Part shown: positions 32,464-47,400 of the stretch, in pieces | Position numbering within the stretch: position 1 is the first letter of the stretch | How the letters are laid out: the number at the start of each line of letters is the position of its first letter | NCBI RefSeq assembly: GCF_964355755.1 | Contig: NC_092671.1 | Coordinates: 24,674,070 to 24,738,069 of the forward strand | Direction of reading: 5' to 3' | Source: Antedon mediterranea | Taxonomy: Eukaryota > Echinodermata > Crinoidea > Comatulida > Antedonidae | DNA length: 64,000 bases | The notes under the pieces: generated by a model | Databases searched by the model: none | Told to the model about the DNA's origin: nothing | What the model saw: the letters and a program-made list of their open reading frames with translations, nothing else | Position numbers and translations under genes: made by a program

Positions 32464-35400
32464 GTTAGTACACATAAACTTTAAGTAATGTTCTGGTTTT
32501 ATAGCGTGGTTTAATCTTGGAAAAGAATTGATTACACCAATACCCTTTAAATTGTTACAACTTGTAACAAGTTGTAACCAGGTTTGATCTGCTGATTTAT
32601 TACACGTTTTCATACATGCATACACGGACCGTGAGAAATTTTGGGAGAAAGCTTAGGTGCACGCTATTTGACTATGATTAATCAATTTAATACGCAGTAA
32701 GAAAGCGAGATATCTCAAAACAAGAACAGGCCTCTCATTGGTGTGTTTTTCTTGTTTTTTTACAATTTTCTGTAAATTCTCTTCACACTATACAAACCTG
32801 GTTACAACTTATTATTTTTTGCATGTGTAAAAAGGCTATGTACCAAAACACAGAAACTCTGACATATGTTTCAGGCAATTTTCAATAACGTTACATCATT
32901 AACTTCTTTTTAAGGATTCCATGACTAGCTACACAAATATATCAGTATCTGGTATAAAACCTCTCTCTGAGATGGTGACTCCAGATATCTGTATAGATGC
33001 AAACCAGACCCCTGATGCTTGCACAGGATCATTTTCCCTGCCATCCGCTCCTATGACAACTAAAAGAACCAGACCTAGAGTAAATCGTGGCTTACTTGGA
33101 GGAGGACAACAACAAATGTATAGTCCACTAACACCAAGGTATATTAACCATTCAGATTTCGATCTGTTTCAAGCATAAAATCAAAGCAAATTTGCTAATT
33201 AACTTTACTAGAAGATTGTGTTTAAGGGTCACTGTCTTTCAATGAGTATGTTACAATTATTAACATGTTATTGTTACTGTAGACGTTGAAATTCCGTTTT
33301 CATAATCTATTTTTGTTTAAAGATGCTAGACCTACATTTTTTTGACCTGATTTCAGGTCACACACTACATTTTATGTAAAAATAAATACCATATGGACCT
33401 ATTGCGATACTTTTTCGTCTTTAAATGGTTAAAAATGGGACAAATTAAGTTGATTCTATTAATTTTAGCGGCCCACTATAAATCCCAACATGCATCGCAC
33501 GCGGATTGATATTTTCATATTGCGATGTGATGCACCCACTTCGACCGATCGTGTAAAAGGGTAAACAAATAAAAGAACTGAAACTTTTCATCAAAATACC
33601 AGGTCTTCCCCAATTTGTAATTAACGGATTCTAGTCCTAGAGCTAACGTTTTTACGTTACCGTTCTTTACCAGCTAGACCTACAAAACTAAGCCTGACTA
33701 AGCTAGGCCTAGAAATGTCTGCGAGAGAACTTTCGACGCGAGCTACTTAGGTAGTGCATTTCTCTTTTTATCATAATTAACCTTAGGACACACATTTAAG
33801 ACAAGAAATGACCTGGTTTGATGTTTTTATATTATATGCATTATTTTTACAAAACGTCAAATATTACAGGTCTAGTGTCTTTTAAACCTCTCTAGACTAT
33901 GGCGAAAAATACTGTAACACTAACACATAAAAGTTCGCCAACAACAATTTCAATATGTGAAACTCAAACACTTTGTCTCATGTATTTTATATAATTGTTT
34001 TGTCAAAGTATTTTGTCTTAGTATGTACTGTAATGTTTATTCACAGTTTACTGTTGAGTGAATACTAAATCTGTTTGGTCTTTAGCTAATTCTCCCTCCT
34101 GGTTATTATTCATTGGTGATCAACTATTATTATAGCAATCATTTTACAAGGCAGATCATCCAACTATACAGAATGAATACTTTTTCTTCCATGTAATCAC
34201 GGCACAGCATTAAGTAAAATAAGAGATTGAAGACCTCCAATTTACAGTGTCAAATAAATAGATACAAATGATATTGTATTAAATAGTTTATCCTCTACTT
34301 TTGATAACATGGACATTTAACAAGTTGTCTGTCTTGTTTCTTTTAGTTTTGGATTTCTACCACTTGAGAACACTCCAACTTTTGAAAATAATTCTGGTAA
34401 CTACATCACTCCCTCATCACTAGATCTTCAGTCTACAGACATCAAAGCACCTAAAAAGGTGAGTTTTATTCCAAACATTCATAGTATTGGTATAAGTAGC
34501 ATTCTTGTCACCAGCTAGTCATCCCTTCATAGAAAAAGTCTATCTGTAGAATGGATCCGAGGCATTTAAACAATGTAAAATTGAAATAATTTTTTAGGAA
34601 AGAGTTATATGATGCATACAGTACGTAGGACGATTCTGAATAATAAAATTATGATAGACAGTAGTGAACAGAATGAAGTACAGTATAACACAAAATAAAA
34701 AATGAATACATAAAGAAAGAGTTGCAAGAGGGGTAGCAATATAGCCTGGGGCAATTTTTGAATATTCCCCATTGGTTTCTTGGAAATTCTGTGTTTCCTG
34801 CCTAGCATGTTAGGCTTAGCCTCCTTGGAATATAGCCAATGTTGATGTTACCAGGCTATGATTGTTAGTAGCTTTAATATTACATTTTAATAAAGCTTTT
34901 GTTGATTTATATATAAATACAATTTGGAAAAAAACCAACATTTTACAATTTTTTAAGTAGATTATAAGCGAGCTTTTCCAACTTTTGTAAGTCATTGATT
35001 GAAACAGAAGTGTGAAATTTTGTATGAGTCAATGTGCCTTGTAGGTACTAGAAATAATGAATAGTTTTTATTGGTTTTTATTAGAACCAGTTGGTTGTAA
35101 CTTTTTGGTCACTACGATAATTCTTATATGAAATTGTCTACATAAGACCATTACATAAAATAGTCGTGAGAGCAAACCAACCTGATTGTATGTCATTTAC
35201 TCTTGAGATTTAAATGCATACTTTATCAAGCTTGTGAATCAGTTTAGTTTTGTATCTACACTCTGGCTGAGACATTGAGGCAGGCTGCATAGCAGTCTTT
35301 TAGTTCCCCAGGGCCTTACTCATGCTAGACATGACACTACAACTACTAATGTTCGCTGACTGGCACACAGTATAGACAGGCCCCATGAAAAAAACATATT

Positions 35401-38400
35401 AAAAATTTTTAAAAGTACAGGATAAGGCATTTTTCCAGATGTTTTTTATTTAGTCAATAGTAAAACAATTGACAGACTTTAAATGGACAGTAAATGAATG
35501 TGTTTAAACACAAAAAGTATAGTAATCCTAATTGAATGATATCCTACCGTATGAGGTGGTGTTGGTTTACTGAAGTAAATTCAAATAGGCATAATAACGT
35601 AATTAATATTGTGTGCTTGCATCTTTCCGGGTATCTGCCTTCATTCTCTGACCTAGTGTTATCATTATATTTTTTGTTTGTTGTCTTTTTTGTCAGAGTT
35701 TGTAGATAAATGTTATGAAATGAAAAAAAATAAAAAATTAATTTAGAAAAATAAATCTAATAATAATAATAATAATATTGAGAGGTTTTTAAGTCTGAAC
35801 GTGATGATACAGTATTTCATGCTAAAACTGATTTAAGAGTTGAGGTCACCTTTCGATTTAAGTATCCTCTCCCAATATTCCGTTTATCACACCTCACCAA
35901 TTCTCCTAATTCAACTTCAATTTCCTCACTCATTTCTAGGGTCACTTTTTTTATTCTGCCCTCAATTTATTTAGGTATTACTATTAAATGGCATATTTAT
36001 TAAGCCTAATCATTACATTATATTGCAAATGGTTTTGCATGTGAACAATTTTCTGTTATGACGATCATAATTAAATATGATATTGCTTTTGATATAAGAA
36101 TCCATGAATGATCTGTATATACACTTAGATTTTACTTTTTTTTTTCTATATACAAGGTAATTTCCAGAAAACCACATATAAAACCACCTGTTTTTAGCAT
36201 GTCTGGTAATACAAAAGATAGTTCAACTATGCAAACACCAAGCCCACAAACAAGGTAAGACTACTGGCAAGCTTCTTTTCATTCACAGTTTATACTATAG
36301 TAAATGATTAATATTATTCATTTTAACAAAATAGTTAGTAGCAACACTAAAATTAATCCAGTAATGACAAATATTTAATGCTCTAAAAAGACTACTATTA
36401 CTAAAGAAAGTTTCTGTGATTACAGTTGGATCCTACTATGTGTGGCTTATTATACAAATAATGAATGTTTATGAGTGTAATGGCACAAATAATGGCACGA
36501 GGTGAATGATGAAAGGTTATATCAACGAGGCAAAGCCGAGTTGATATAACCTTTCATCATTCACCAAGTGCCATTATTTGTACCATTACACGAATACAAA
36601 ACATTCATTATTTGTTTTATATAACATCTAAATAAATTCTAGTTATTTGAATCAAATAAAAGGTAGCCCTACCCTAGCCAAAGCTTACTACATTTCATTC
36701 ACACACATTGATTAAAAACAGTAACATTTGGTTTTTAATAATGTTATATTAAATGTTATATTTATATGGATTTCGTAAACACACCTACTTTTGTGTTAAT
36801 TATGTCAACAAACGACCAAACAATCCTAGGCCTAGCAAGGCTAAAACGCCTAGGCTAGGCCTAGCCTAAATACTAGCATGGCCTAGGCTAGGTCTAGTAG
36901 CCTAGTACTAGCTTGGCTGAAAGGCAAAACTTCGACAGACAATTGGAACTTATCTAAGCTAATTATGGTTTTTCCAACAATTCCACGTCTTGTAGGGATG
37001 TCCCCATTAATTAATCAAAATCCTAAAAACGATCTAAAGCTAATTTAAATGCCTTTTTGAATGAAATTAGTACATAATGTCCAAATCGTACACAAATATC
37101 TGCTGCTGTTGCATATCTCGCGGTGGTGTTTACAAATGAAACTGAGACCAGACGACAGGTGGCGCTGTTGTATTTCACAGTACATAGCCATATCATATAG
37201 GATAATTTGTGTACAAGATTTTTTTTCATCCGCGAGACGTTTTTTTTTTCGTACACAAAAATGTTCGTTGAATAGTGCGTACTATTGCACGCCATGTGAC
37301 CCACATTCGTCCAATCAAATGACAGGAATTTATATAGGTGTTATATAAATGGTGTATAATACACCACACATGGCACAAACATAATGCTATAGTACCATGT
37401 ACGTCTAACCCTAGACACTAATGCATGTTAGTACCTATCAACATTTCAAGGCAAGTGTAATATTATGTAGAGCATTGTGTGGCATTTGATTCTCGGACTG
37501 TTAGAGTTGGTTTTTTAAAGAACAATTGTGACTTTACTTCATACTGTATAGTTCTAACAGATGATAGAACAATAAAAATGTGTTCTATAATAACTTTATA
37601 GTAAAATCCTTTTAACATTTGCATTGACCTTTATATAATGGACCTACATTTTGGTACACTAAATCAATTTGCTATGCATTATTAGATCAAGTACAATTTA
37701 TTCAAAGCCACAAGTTTGTCATACTGTAACTAAGGAATATATCAGAAGAATGAGCAATTCACAATTTACCCAGAGCATGGATACCCGCCCTCACACGAAC
37801 GGATGTATAGAATCTAAAGCCATTGTTTTTAAAACATCACATTAAATAGAATTATAACAAATATCAGTTCGCAATTTATAGACATTCATAGAAGAATATT
37901 CAATAACAATTTATTATACAGTGCATGTAGTAAATTAATTTGCAATTAGCTATCCCCATGTATACGGCACCGTACCCCATGTATACGGCACCGTACCCCA
38001 TGTATACGGCACCGTACCCCATGTATACGGCACCGTACCCCATGTATACGGCACCGTACCCCATGTATACGGCACCGTACCCCATGTATACGGCACCGTA
38101 CCCCATGTATACGGCACCGTACCCCATGTATACGGCACCGTACCCCATGTATACGGCACCGCACCCCATGTATACGGCACCGTACCCCATGTATACGGCA
38201 CCGTACCCCATGTATACGGCACCGTACCCCATGTATACGGCACCGTACCCCATGTATACGGCACCGTACCCCATGGGAAACAATTAGCGTTACACAAGGA
38301 AAATCACAGATTGCTCATTCTTCTCTCGTACGTACTGTTTACAGTCAATTCTTTTCTTATTTTTAACTTTTGAATTTAATATTATTTTTATTGTGGATAC

Positions 38401-41400
38401 AAAAAGTGTGATCTTTAACCAATTTTATTTATTTTTTTTATAATAAATAATATTTAACTATATTCTCCAGATAGTATTAAATATTTAAACATTTTTTATT
38501 TAGTGGGCCACAGGTGCTGTTTCAAACCCACGGTCTACGAAGAAGTTCACGATTATTTAGTAATGCTAATACAAATTCAGTAAAGGTAGGCATTAAACAC
38601 ATGCTTATTTCTTTAATAATGTCATTTTATTGTAATCATGTTGGATCCACAATGAGTTCAAGCCACTGCCCTTACCTCCTCTTGAAAGGAGGAAAATGTA
38701 AAAGTGGAGTGAAAGTATTGGCTCCTGTTCACCACTCTTTTTGGCAGAGTTAACTGTATTAAACAACATATTTGATTATTAGATATTAATAGCAATTAAA
38801 AAAACGAAACTAGATTGATTTAACATATTCTAGTATTTCAAAAGAGTTATGTTTAAGAAGATAACCGAACATAAAATGCCTGTAAATAGTTGTTAATTGA
38901 CTATGATCATTTTAACTCTTCTTCTTACAAACTTCACCGACTTTTCATTTGATTTAAAAACCTAGGAAAATACTACAGGAAAACGAATAATAAGAGGAAA
39001 ATCCATGTCAAAAAATGTTAAAGGGAAAACGAAAAGTAAACCGACAAAGCCATCTACAATGACGCAGCCCTCCGACAATGACATCCAGAAACCTGAGAAC
39101 ACACCATCAGATCTGAAATCAACACCAGTCAATCAACAAGCAAGGTTGCTCAATTTTCAAAAGGCATCAGCTGGTAAGCTATCATAATGAATACATTTAC
39201 AGAATATTACTGTCTATTACTGAACTCTGTAAAGCCCAATCTGGGTATATATCTATTAAGTATTACTCTAATTACTAAATATTTTTATGAGATATAGTTT
39301 GTGTGACATTCACAGAACACCATAAGATTATGGGAAAAAAACATTTTTTTTGGTTAAAGATGTATTGTTCCAAAAAAACATGAAAAATGAATTTAATAAA
39401 ATCAGACTTGATATCTAATGGTGATAATTTACACGTTCTAAAGCGCTGTCTACACTATCAACATTTATTTGACAAAAAAAAATGCCCATATATGGACATG
39501 TTGAGGTCATACCACTAGGATATTTAGGCAAATCATCACCATATTTGGGACACTTTTTTTTTGTCAAACTAGTTTGATAGTGTAGGCAGAGCTTGATGCA
39601 TGTTCGGCTTATAACAAGTTTTAGAATGTTTGCTGACTAATTACGTTTAAAAACATCAACCTTTTGTGCGGGTCATCCAGGGCTCGATTTATCTTTTTCA
39701 TGTTGCTAGCCCACTGGGCTAGTTCACTGTAGATTTCACTAGCCCATACATTATTTTACTAGCCCACTCTTATTATCGCACCGTGATAGCAGGGCCGCCA
39801 TATAAATGAATTCAGGCATTTTGTACAATAGAGGGCGCACTAATCTAAACGCTCGAGAATTGCTAAACATTTACATAAATACTGTGTTATGCGCGATTTG
39901 AACGATTTGCGCAATTTAAAATTGCGCAAAGAATTCTTACGCAATTTGAAATTGCGCAAGGATTTTCTTGCGCAAAAATCCAATCGTTATTAGTCTTATT
40001 AATCGTCATTAGTACTGATATTGGAATTGAAATTATTATATTACTATTGGTATTTATTTATCCTCATATTATGTGTGAATATGGTATTTTATAGAACCAT
40101 TGGGAATTCGAGATTTTTTTTATTCGTCAAAAAAAATTCGGGAGGGAGGCTCCCGGGAGGGTAAGGAAATGCGATATTATCTTTAATTTTGAATCATTCT
40201 TAGAAATTACTAACAAAATATGGGTGTGCATGATTTCACAATCTGTCGAAAAACCTTGCGCAATTTGCAGATTACTTGCGCAATTTAATACGTTGCTTGC
40301 GCAATTTGAAACACATGTTTCAATTTAAAATTGCGCAAGAAAATCATTGCGCAAATCGTTCAAATCGCGCATAACAACTGTATTAAACTATTATTGCATG
40401 ACAAATTACACAAAATTGTATTTCTTTATTGTTCACATTATAAAAATTAACTTTGCGTCGCGACGCATAGTCTATTTCATGCTCACCATATTCACAGAAT
40501 CGATCTATTGAGGTCTTTTTGTTGTTGGGCTTCAACCTAGCCGAGAAAACTAATTAGATTCTGTCTACCTTAGGCTAGGCCTAGAGAGCCTATTATTTAT
40601 AGTATTAGTAGGGTAGCTAGGATAGACCTAGGCCTACCTAGCCTAGCTAGATCGCATTGGAGCACCTGGCCTACTCTACTCAACTGTTACCAAAATGGTA
40701 GTATCTAGCTAGGCCTAGCTGCTGAGCAGCCATCACGATGCCAAACGATGGCTTTTGATTCTATCTAGGCCTACGCATATTATAAAATATGGCCTCCATG
40801 GCCTACCTACAGGGATAGAGCCAGCCACCCGGCCCTACAAAATATCCCTAGCTTTGATCTGTGACAACCAGGCCTGACAAGACTAGACAAGTTTTTTTTA
40901 ACATTGACAAAATTCTACTACATTTGGCCAATCACAGCACTGTCGAGCAGACAATTTTTCAGCTTATGAAATATTCTCACCAACCAACTCATAAACATCA
41001 GTTATTTGTATATTAATTTATGTTATGCTATGTTATAGATGTTATATAATATATGTTTTTAAAATTTTACAGAAGGGCTGATGTCTTTATTAAGAGACAT
41101 GGGAAAAGCGTATTCATCATTGTGTCAATTTGACTGTAGAAAAGCAATAGCGCAGTTTTCTAATCTTATGCCGCATCATTACAACACTGGATGGGTATTA
41201 TCACAGGTTGGAAAGGCAAGGTTTGAATTAGCTGAGTATCAACAGGTAACAACTTAAATCATCACAATTACCTACATTTTATTTTTGTGTTTAATAATAA
41301 TAATATCTTTAATTTCGAAATGGATACAAAACGTGATTGGTATTTTTTCCAAGGCAACTTGTGGGTTTACTTATGGGTTTTTTAGTTTCCAACATCAGGG

Positions 41401-44400
41401 TTTGCCATATAATTAATCTCGAATAAAAGTGGTACTTAGAAAATGGTACAATCCATGAACACTGCCACCAATTGGTATACGGCATAGTAACCAAACACAG
41501 TTTAGACATTTTTCTAATCAAATTATTAAGAATGTCACTTTTTTAATTCCTTTTTTCACTTTGGTGAGGCACTTGTTATTTTGTTCGCATTTTTTTCAAC
41601 CCGTTGTGTGGATTTTTAAACTCTTTTTTTGTTGTCTTTGTAATTCTCTTATGACAAAATAAATTAAATCAAAAATAAACCAGACATAATATTAAACTAC
41701 TTAGATAAATGTTAATTTGTTTATATTAATATGAAATAAAATGTTGGATATTGACATTAGTAATAACTATTACAATATTTATAGGCTGTAAAACTTTTCA
41801 AAGAAGTAAGGCGGATAGAGCCGCACAGGACAGAAGGAATGGCTCTATACTCCACAGCATTGTGGCATCTCCAGAAGGAAGTGGCATTGTCGTCATTGGC
41901 TCAGGAGCTGGTTGAATTTGATAAAGCATGCCCTGAAGTAAGGCTCTAATAATAAAATAAATAAATATTAAATTGGGCCCGCAGTATATTAAATTTAAAA
42001 CGAGTAAGTAAAATCCATAAATTCATCCATGTGGCTCCCTATTATATATATGGAATGATCCAAATAAATTCGCCCAAAACGTGCCTGTGTTATGTGCGCT
42101 GCATGCATGCATCACATGGATGGATCAGATTTCATTCATTTCAATCATTGTTGATTTTTTGGCTACGGGTTTTAACTCGCCATAAAAAAAAAAAAAAAAA
42201 TGGGATGTAGGCCTAGTTACAGTAGGCCCAGGTAGATAGTAAATTCGATGACTTCTAGCTAGCTAGGCTATAGGCATATTGTAATTGTATATATCGAATA
42301 TGCAGTATATAGCTACTGCAGCAGCTCTAGCAGTTCAATAAACTAAGAGTAACTAGGCCTGGGGAAAATACGCCAAGGAAAAGAGTCTTTGGTACACTCA
42401 TTGTGAAAATAAGCTAGCTAGCTTTCCCCCATATATTAGATTTGGTTATATTGTATTATTTTAATAACCTACTCTAGCTAGTAGTATATCAACAACGGTG
42501 AAATGGAAATACGATGCATTATGGATATCATCAGAGTTAGGGGGTGCCAACAAAACATTAACACTTTGACTGCCAGAGGTTTTTCCAGTTAGAAACTGCC
42601 ACCGCCAGCGTTTATAGCCCAATTCAATGTTTTTATTAAAGCTGATTGAAACTATGTATGTGATCTGATTTACATGTAATTTAGACTAAAATAATCATAA
42701 AGATTTTAGCTTTACAATGGTACCAAGAACGATTTTCAAATCGCTATATGTAAATCGTAATAGTAAAATGAAAGTAACTCACTTTTTGAGTTTTTCGTAG
42801 TTTCGCGCAAGAAAGTCGAGATATTCGCGATTTTCTGCAAGACATCACAATATGAAAATATCTCCCGGGGAGATAAACAAACAACGAAAAAGTTACTTAC
42901 ACGGCACCGGTAGGCCTATAAAAACAAGTTATCACTATCGAAAAATGTATTACATTTCATAAATCATAAATCTTACATCAATGTTTCGCCAAAATCCACA
43001 TAGTAAAGACACCAGGCCTAGTTAACTAGGCCTAAAGTTGGTCCGGAACCGTTTTACGACTAGGCCTAGGCTATAGCCTAGTACTACTAGCCTAGCTAGT
43101 AAACTGATGATAATATTTATACCATTTCTAAACAAGTTTGTTGCGTGAAACTCGGCCACTTACAGTGAAACACCAAAACAATTTAGGGTATACATACAAT
43201 AATAAAATTAAAGACTTCATATTGAAAATTCATCCATTATTTTTTATTCAGATAACAAACAAACATGCCAATCCACATAAACCTTTGTAATGCTTCGGCG
43301 GCATAGCTAGCGCGCGACCGATACACAATGCGCCAAACCATCGCTGTACGCGCTACTGTGATGCGCGGTGTATGTTATTTCGACACGTACCATTTTGACA
43401 ATCATTCGTAACCAGATTAGTTACTTTCAAAAAGTAAAATATTCACGGTCCAGACCGAATATAGTGTCGATATTTATAGTATATACCAATAATTAACCTC
43501 ATCTACCGGATTTCGTAAAAAAATGCGAAAAACGAAGATCTTCGTGTTTGGCAGTCAAGCGTTGTGTTTCCAAAAACGAAGATCTTCGTGTTTGGCAGTC
43601 AAAGTGTTAAACAGCCAGAAATACAAAAAAGAAGCTCCGACGTTTTTATTTAGAGCATTTTACTATTTTAGGCATACAGAACTAATTGCTGTAAATTTCC
43701 TAGAGTTGTCACTGATAAATACAATTTAACATAACCTACATATAACTTAAAAAATCCAAATGATAAATTTTACGTGAACGCAGTAAAACCAACCAGTTAA
43801 ATGTTTGTTAAATAATTATTTTACATCTCCCTGGTAAAATGGTACCCTACGCCCCTATTTTTATGCCTCCATCATTGATAAGCCGAGCGGTATTTAATTA
43901 TTTTTATTATTTAATTCGTAAATTTTAAAAAAAAATCGTTAATATAAATATGTGAACCTTTGTAACTTTTTTTTGTATATGCGCGGGCGCGATACTATTT
44001 AATAAGATAGGCTTTATTCATATCATTGGCGTGGAGTGGTAAACAACTATGAGCCTAGTTGATACCGCCTCGTAACTATGTATTGACGTTTTACTATAAT
44101 ATTGAATATGCACTGTTAGTGTTACTTTAAAAAAGGATGTAATAAAACTGTGTACAATATTAGTAGGTAATAGGTTTTTTGTGCCCCCTCTGTACACACG
44201 CCTGCCGGCTATTTGTTTATCATTTTAATGAATGTAGTACGAGTCTAACTCCAAATAAAGATATAGAACACATTTTGAGAATTCAAAGTGTTGATCTTTT
44301 TTAAGAATCTGATATTACCATGAATCATCTTTTTACATAATATACAGCATAAGCATGTACAATCTAATTTAATTGTCACACAATTGAATTAACAAAGGAC

Positions 44401-47400
44401 AAGGATTTCAAATAAACTGTTACAAATAAACAATTATTAATGAAATAGTTGGGGTATTGTTGGGTCCATGGGAAATCAACAATGTTTAGTAGACTTATTT
44501 AATTTGTTATTTAAAGTTGAGGGTAGTTATTTTTTAAACATATTGGAATACCAAGAAAATAAAGAAAGATATGTTTTATGATTTCTTAATCACCAAGCAG
44601 AAATACCGCTGAGATAAATGAAAGCAATTCAATCTGTTCGCTACCGGGAATAAATTGAGATTCGATATAATTGTATTTACTATCACCACTAATTGTGTTT
44701 TTTTTTCCCCTCGGCGGAAGTGATCGACTTTATATTCAAAATCCGAATGTATTCATCGTTAAATAATAATTATTATTATTATACAATGACCCCACTTCTG
44801 TTTTGGGTCATGGTTTTCCTCTTCGGCATTGCCGAATTATTGTTACTCCATCTCCATTGCTACAACACACGTCGCGGAATAATATCGCTTAACATAACGA
44901 TGTAATTTGACCACCCAAAGCTCGCACGTGGCGTGACGAATTGAGAACGACGAACCCGATGATTCACCCGATGATATGCATGATTGGCCACCAGGGAGCC
45001 GAGTCGACAACGAGTTGGAACTGTAGGGAACCGAGCAACGCTCGGTCGTCGTCGGCGGCTGCACTTACTGACCTGTCATATTTTATAAAGGAAAACTGCA
45101 AACAACATCGTCGATTTGTGAAAATGGCCCCTTGTTTTTTCTAGGCCTACCTAGTAGTATACCTGTTTAGCGTACTTTATTTACTTGCGAAAAACGTTGT
45201 TTGAATTTTATCGGTAGCCTAGGCTATCTAATAAATATAGAAATAAATATGATCTTATGTACTAGCTCCTCCTACTACTTGCTAATAATTAATACTACTA
45301 GACTAGGCCTATCTAATGGCTGGTGCTAGCTAGGCCTAACCCTAGGCCAGAGCCTACGTACGTATTTGTTGTAATGACAATTTAAATGTTTTATTTAGCT
45401 CTATTCTACTCATTACTGCTATTATAATTTATAAAATGGCCTAGTTTGTTCGTATATGATTCGTATACGTCCCGTATACGATATTCTTATCATGAATAAA
45501 CAACGTATACGTTACGTATGCTAAACGTATACGACGCCAACTCTTTGTGGGGAGCAACAGAGTGGAAATAATGTAAACAGTGAAATCGTATACGATCCGT
45601 ATACGTCGTATACGTTTTCAGCGTATACGGATCGTATACGGCTTTTTTGCAAAGGGTAGGTATAAGATGAAAGGCCTTAAAATTAGCTGTCTGGATGTGG
45701 TTATACCTGGCTCAATCTCTTTCTGGTCAATACATTTCTGCATTATTTAATCATACAAAGAACACCCTTAGTGTGTATGAAATTCTATTTTTATCAATTT
45801 CATTTTTTGTATGTGTCTCTGCAGACTTGGTGCACCTCTGGAAATTGTTTCAGCTTGCAGAAGGAACATGATATTGCTATAAAGTTTTTCCAACGAGCAA
45901 TTCAGGTAAGAGTATGGAGCTTCTCACGCTAGTGGATTGTTAGTTCAGATTGGGGGCCTACCCGATCGCAGACTGTGTGAAAACATCCGATCTTGATACA
46001 GATAGATCAAGATCGGTTATCCAGATCAGGAACGCTATTAAACGGTTAACAATTTGACCTCTGTTTCTTTAATAGCCAATCTACTTCTAGTATTCCATTG
46101 GTGCCCATCAGGGTTCTGACTGTTTCAGTATATTTTTGCTTGGTTTTGGGATTTTTTTCACATGAGAATTCCAGAAATACAACCTCATTAGATCATTTTA
46201 TTTCTGGTTATAAAATACCCATACACTACTCCAGATAAGGAACGAACTGGATTGTTTTCAGTTTGCCCTCTTTTTTGAACTTTTCTATCTGGATAATGCT
46301 AACCATTAGATTGTGTGTGTGAATACAGCCTATATTGTTTTCAGTTTGCCCTCTGTTTTGGATTTTTCTTTTTGGATAATGCTGACCATTATATTGTGTG
46401 TGTGAATACAGCCTATATTGTTTTCAGTTTGCCCTCTGTTTTGGACTTTTCTATCTGGATAATGCTAACCATTATATTGTGTGTGTGAATACAGCCTTTA
46501 TTGTTTTCAGTTTGCCCTCTGTTTTGAACTTTTCTATCTGGATAATGCTAACCATTAGATTGTGTGTGTGAATACAGCCTATATTGTTTTCAGTTTGCCC
46601 TCTGTTTTGAACTTTTCTATCTGGATAATGCTAACCATTAGATTGTGTGTGTGAATACAGCCTATATTGTTTTCAGTTTGCCCTCTGTTTTGGATTTTTC
46701 TTTTTGGATAATGCTGACCATTATATTGTGTGTGTGAATACAGCCTATATTGTTTTCAGTTTGCCCTCTGTTTTGGACTTTTCTATCTGGATAATGTTAA
46801 CCATTATATTGTGTGTGTGAATACAGCCTTTATTGTTTTCAGTTTGCCCTCTGTTTTGAACTTTTCTATCTGGATAATGCTAACCATTAGATTGTGTGTG
46901 TGAATACAGCCTATATTGTTTTCAGTTTGCCCTCTGTTTTGGACTTTTCTATCTGGATAATGCTAACCATTAGATTGTGTGTGAATACAGCCTTTATTGT
47001 TTTCAGTTTGCCATCTGTTTTGGACTTTTCTATCTGGATAATGCTAACCATTATATTGTGTGTGTGAATACAGCCTTTATTGTTTTTCAGTTTGCCCTCT
47101 GTTTTGAACTTTTCTATCTGGATAATGCTAACCATTATATTGTGTGTGTGAATACAGCCTTTATTGTTTTCAGTTTGCCCTCTGTTTTGAACTTTTCTAT
47201 CTGGATAATGCTAACCATTATATTGTGTGTGTGAATACAGCCTTTATTGTTTTCAGTTTGCCCTCTGTTTTGGACTTTTTTATCTGGATAATGCTAACCA
47301 TTATATTGTGTGTGCGAATACAGCCTTTATTGTTTTCAGTTTGCCCTCTGTTTTGGACTTTTCTATCTGGCTAATGCTAACCATTATATTGTGTGTGTGA

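Noticed and set aside
33343..33360. TGACCT-n6-AGGTCA as a nuclear-receptor site
   Set aside because: A single short palindrome in an intron of AT-rich DNA; no supporting context.
37900..38297. Long open frames on both strands over the 21-bp minisatellite
   Set aside because: They exist only because the unit length is a multiple of three; the sequence lies inside a CDC27 intron.
44693..44905. A small membrane protein gene in CDC27 intron 13
   Set aside because: Hydrophobic start but no homology, promoter or splice evidence; kept only as a low-confidence note.
46911..47374. Open frames in the 83-bp array
   Set aside because: By-products of a tandem repeat within an intron; not conserved in frame from unit to unit.
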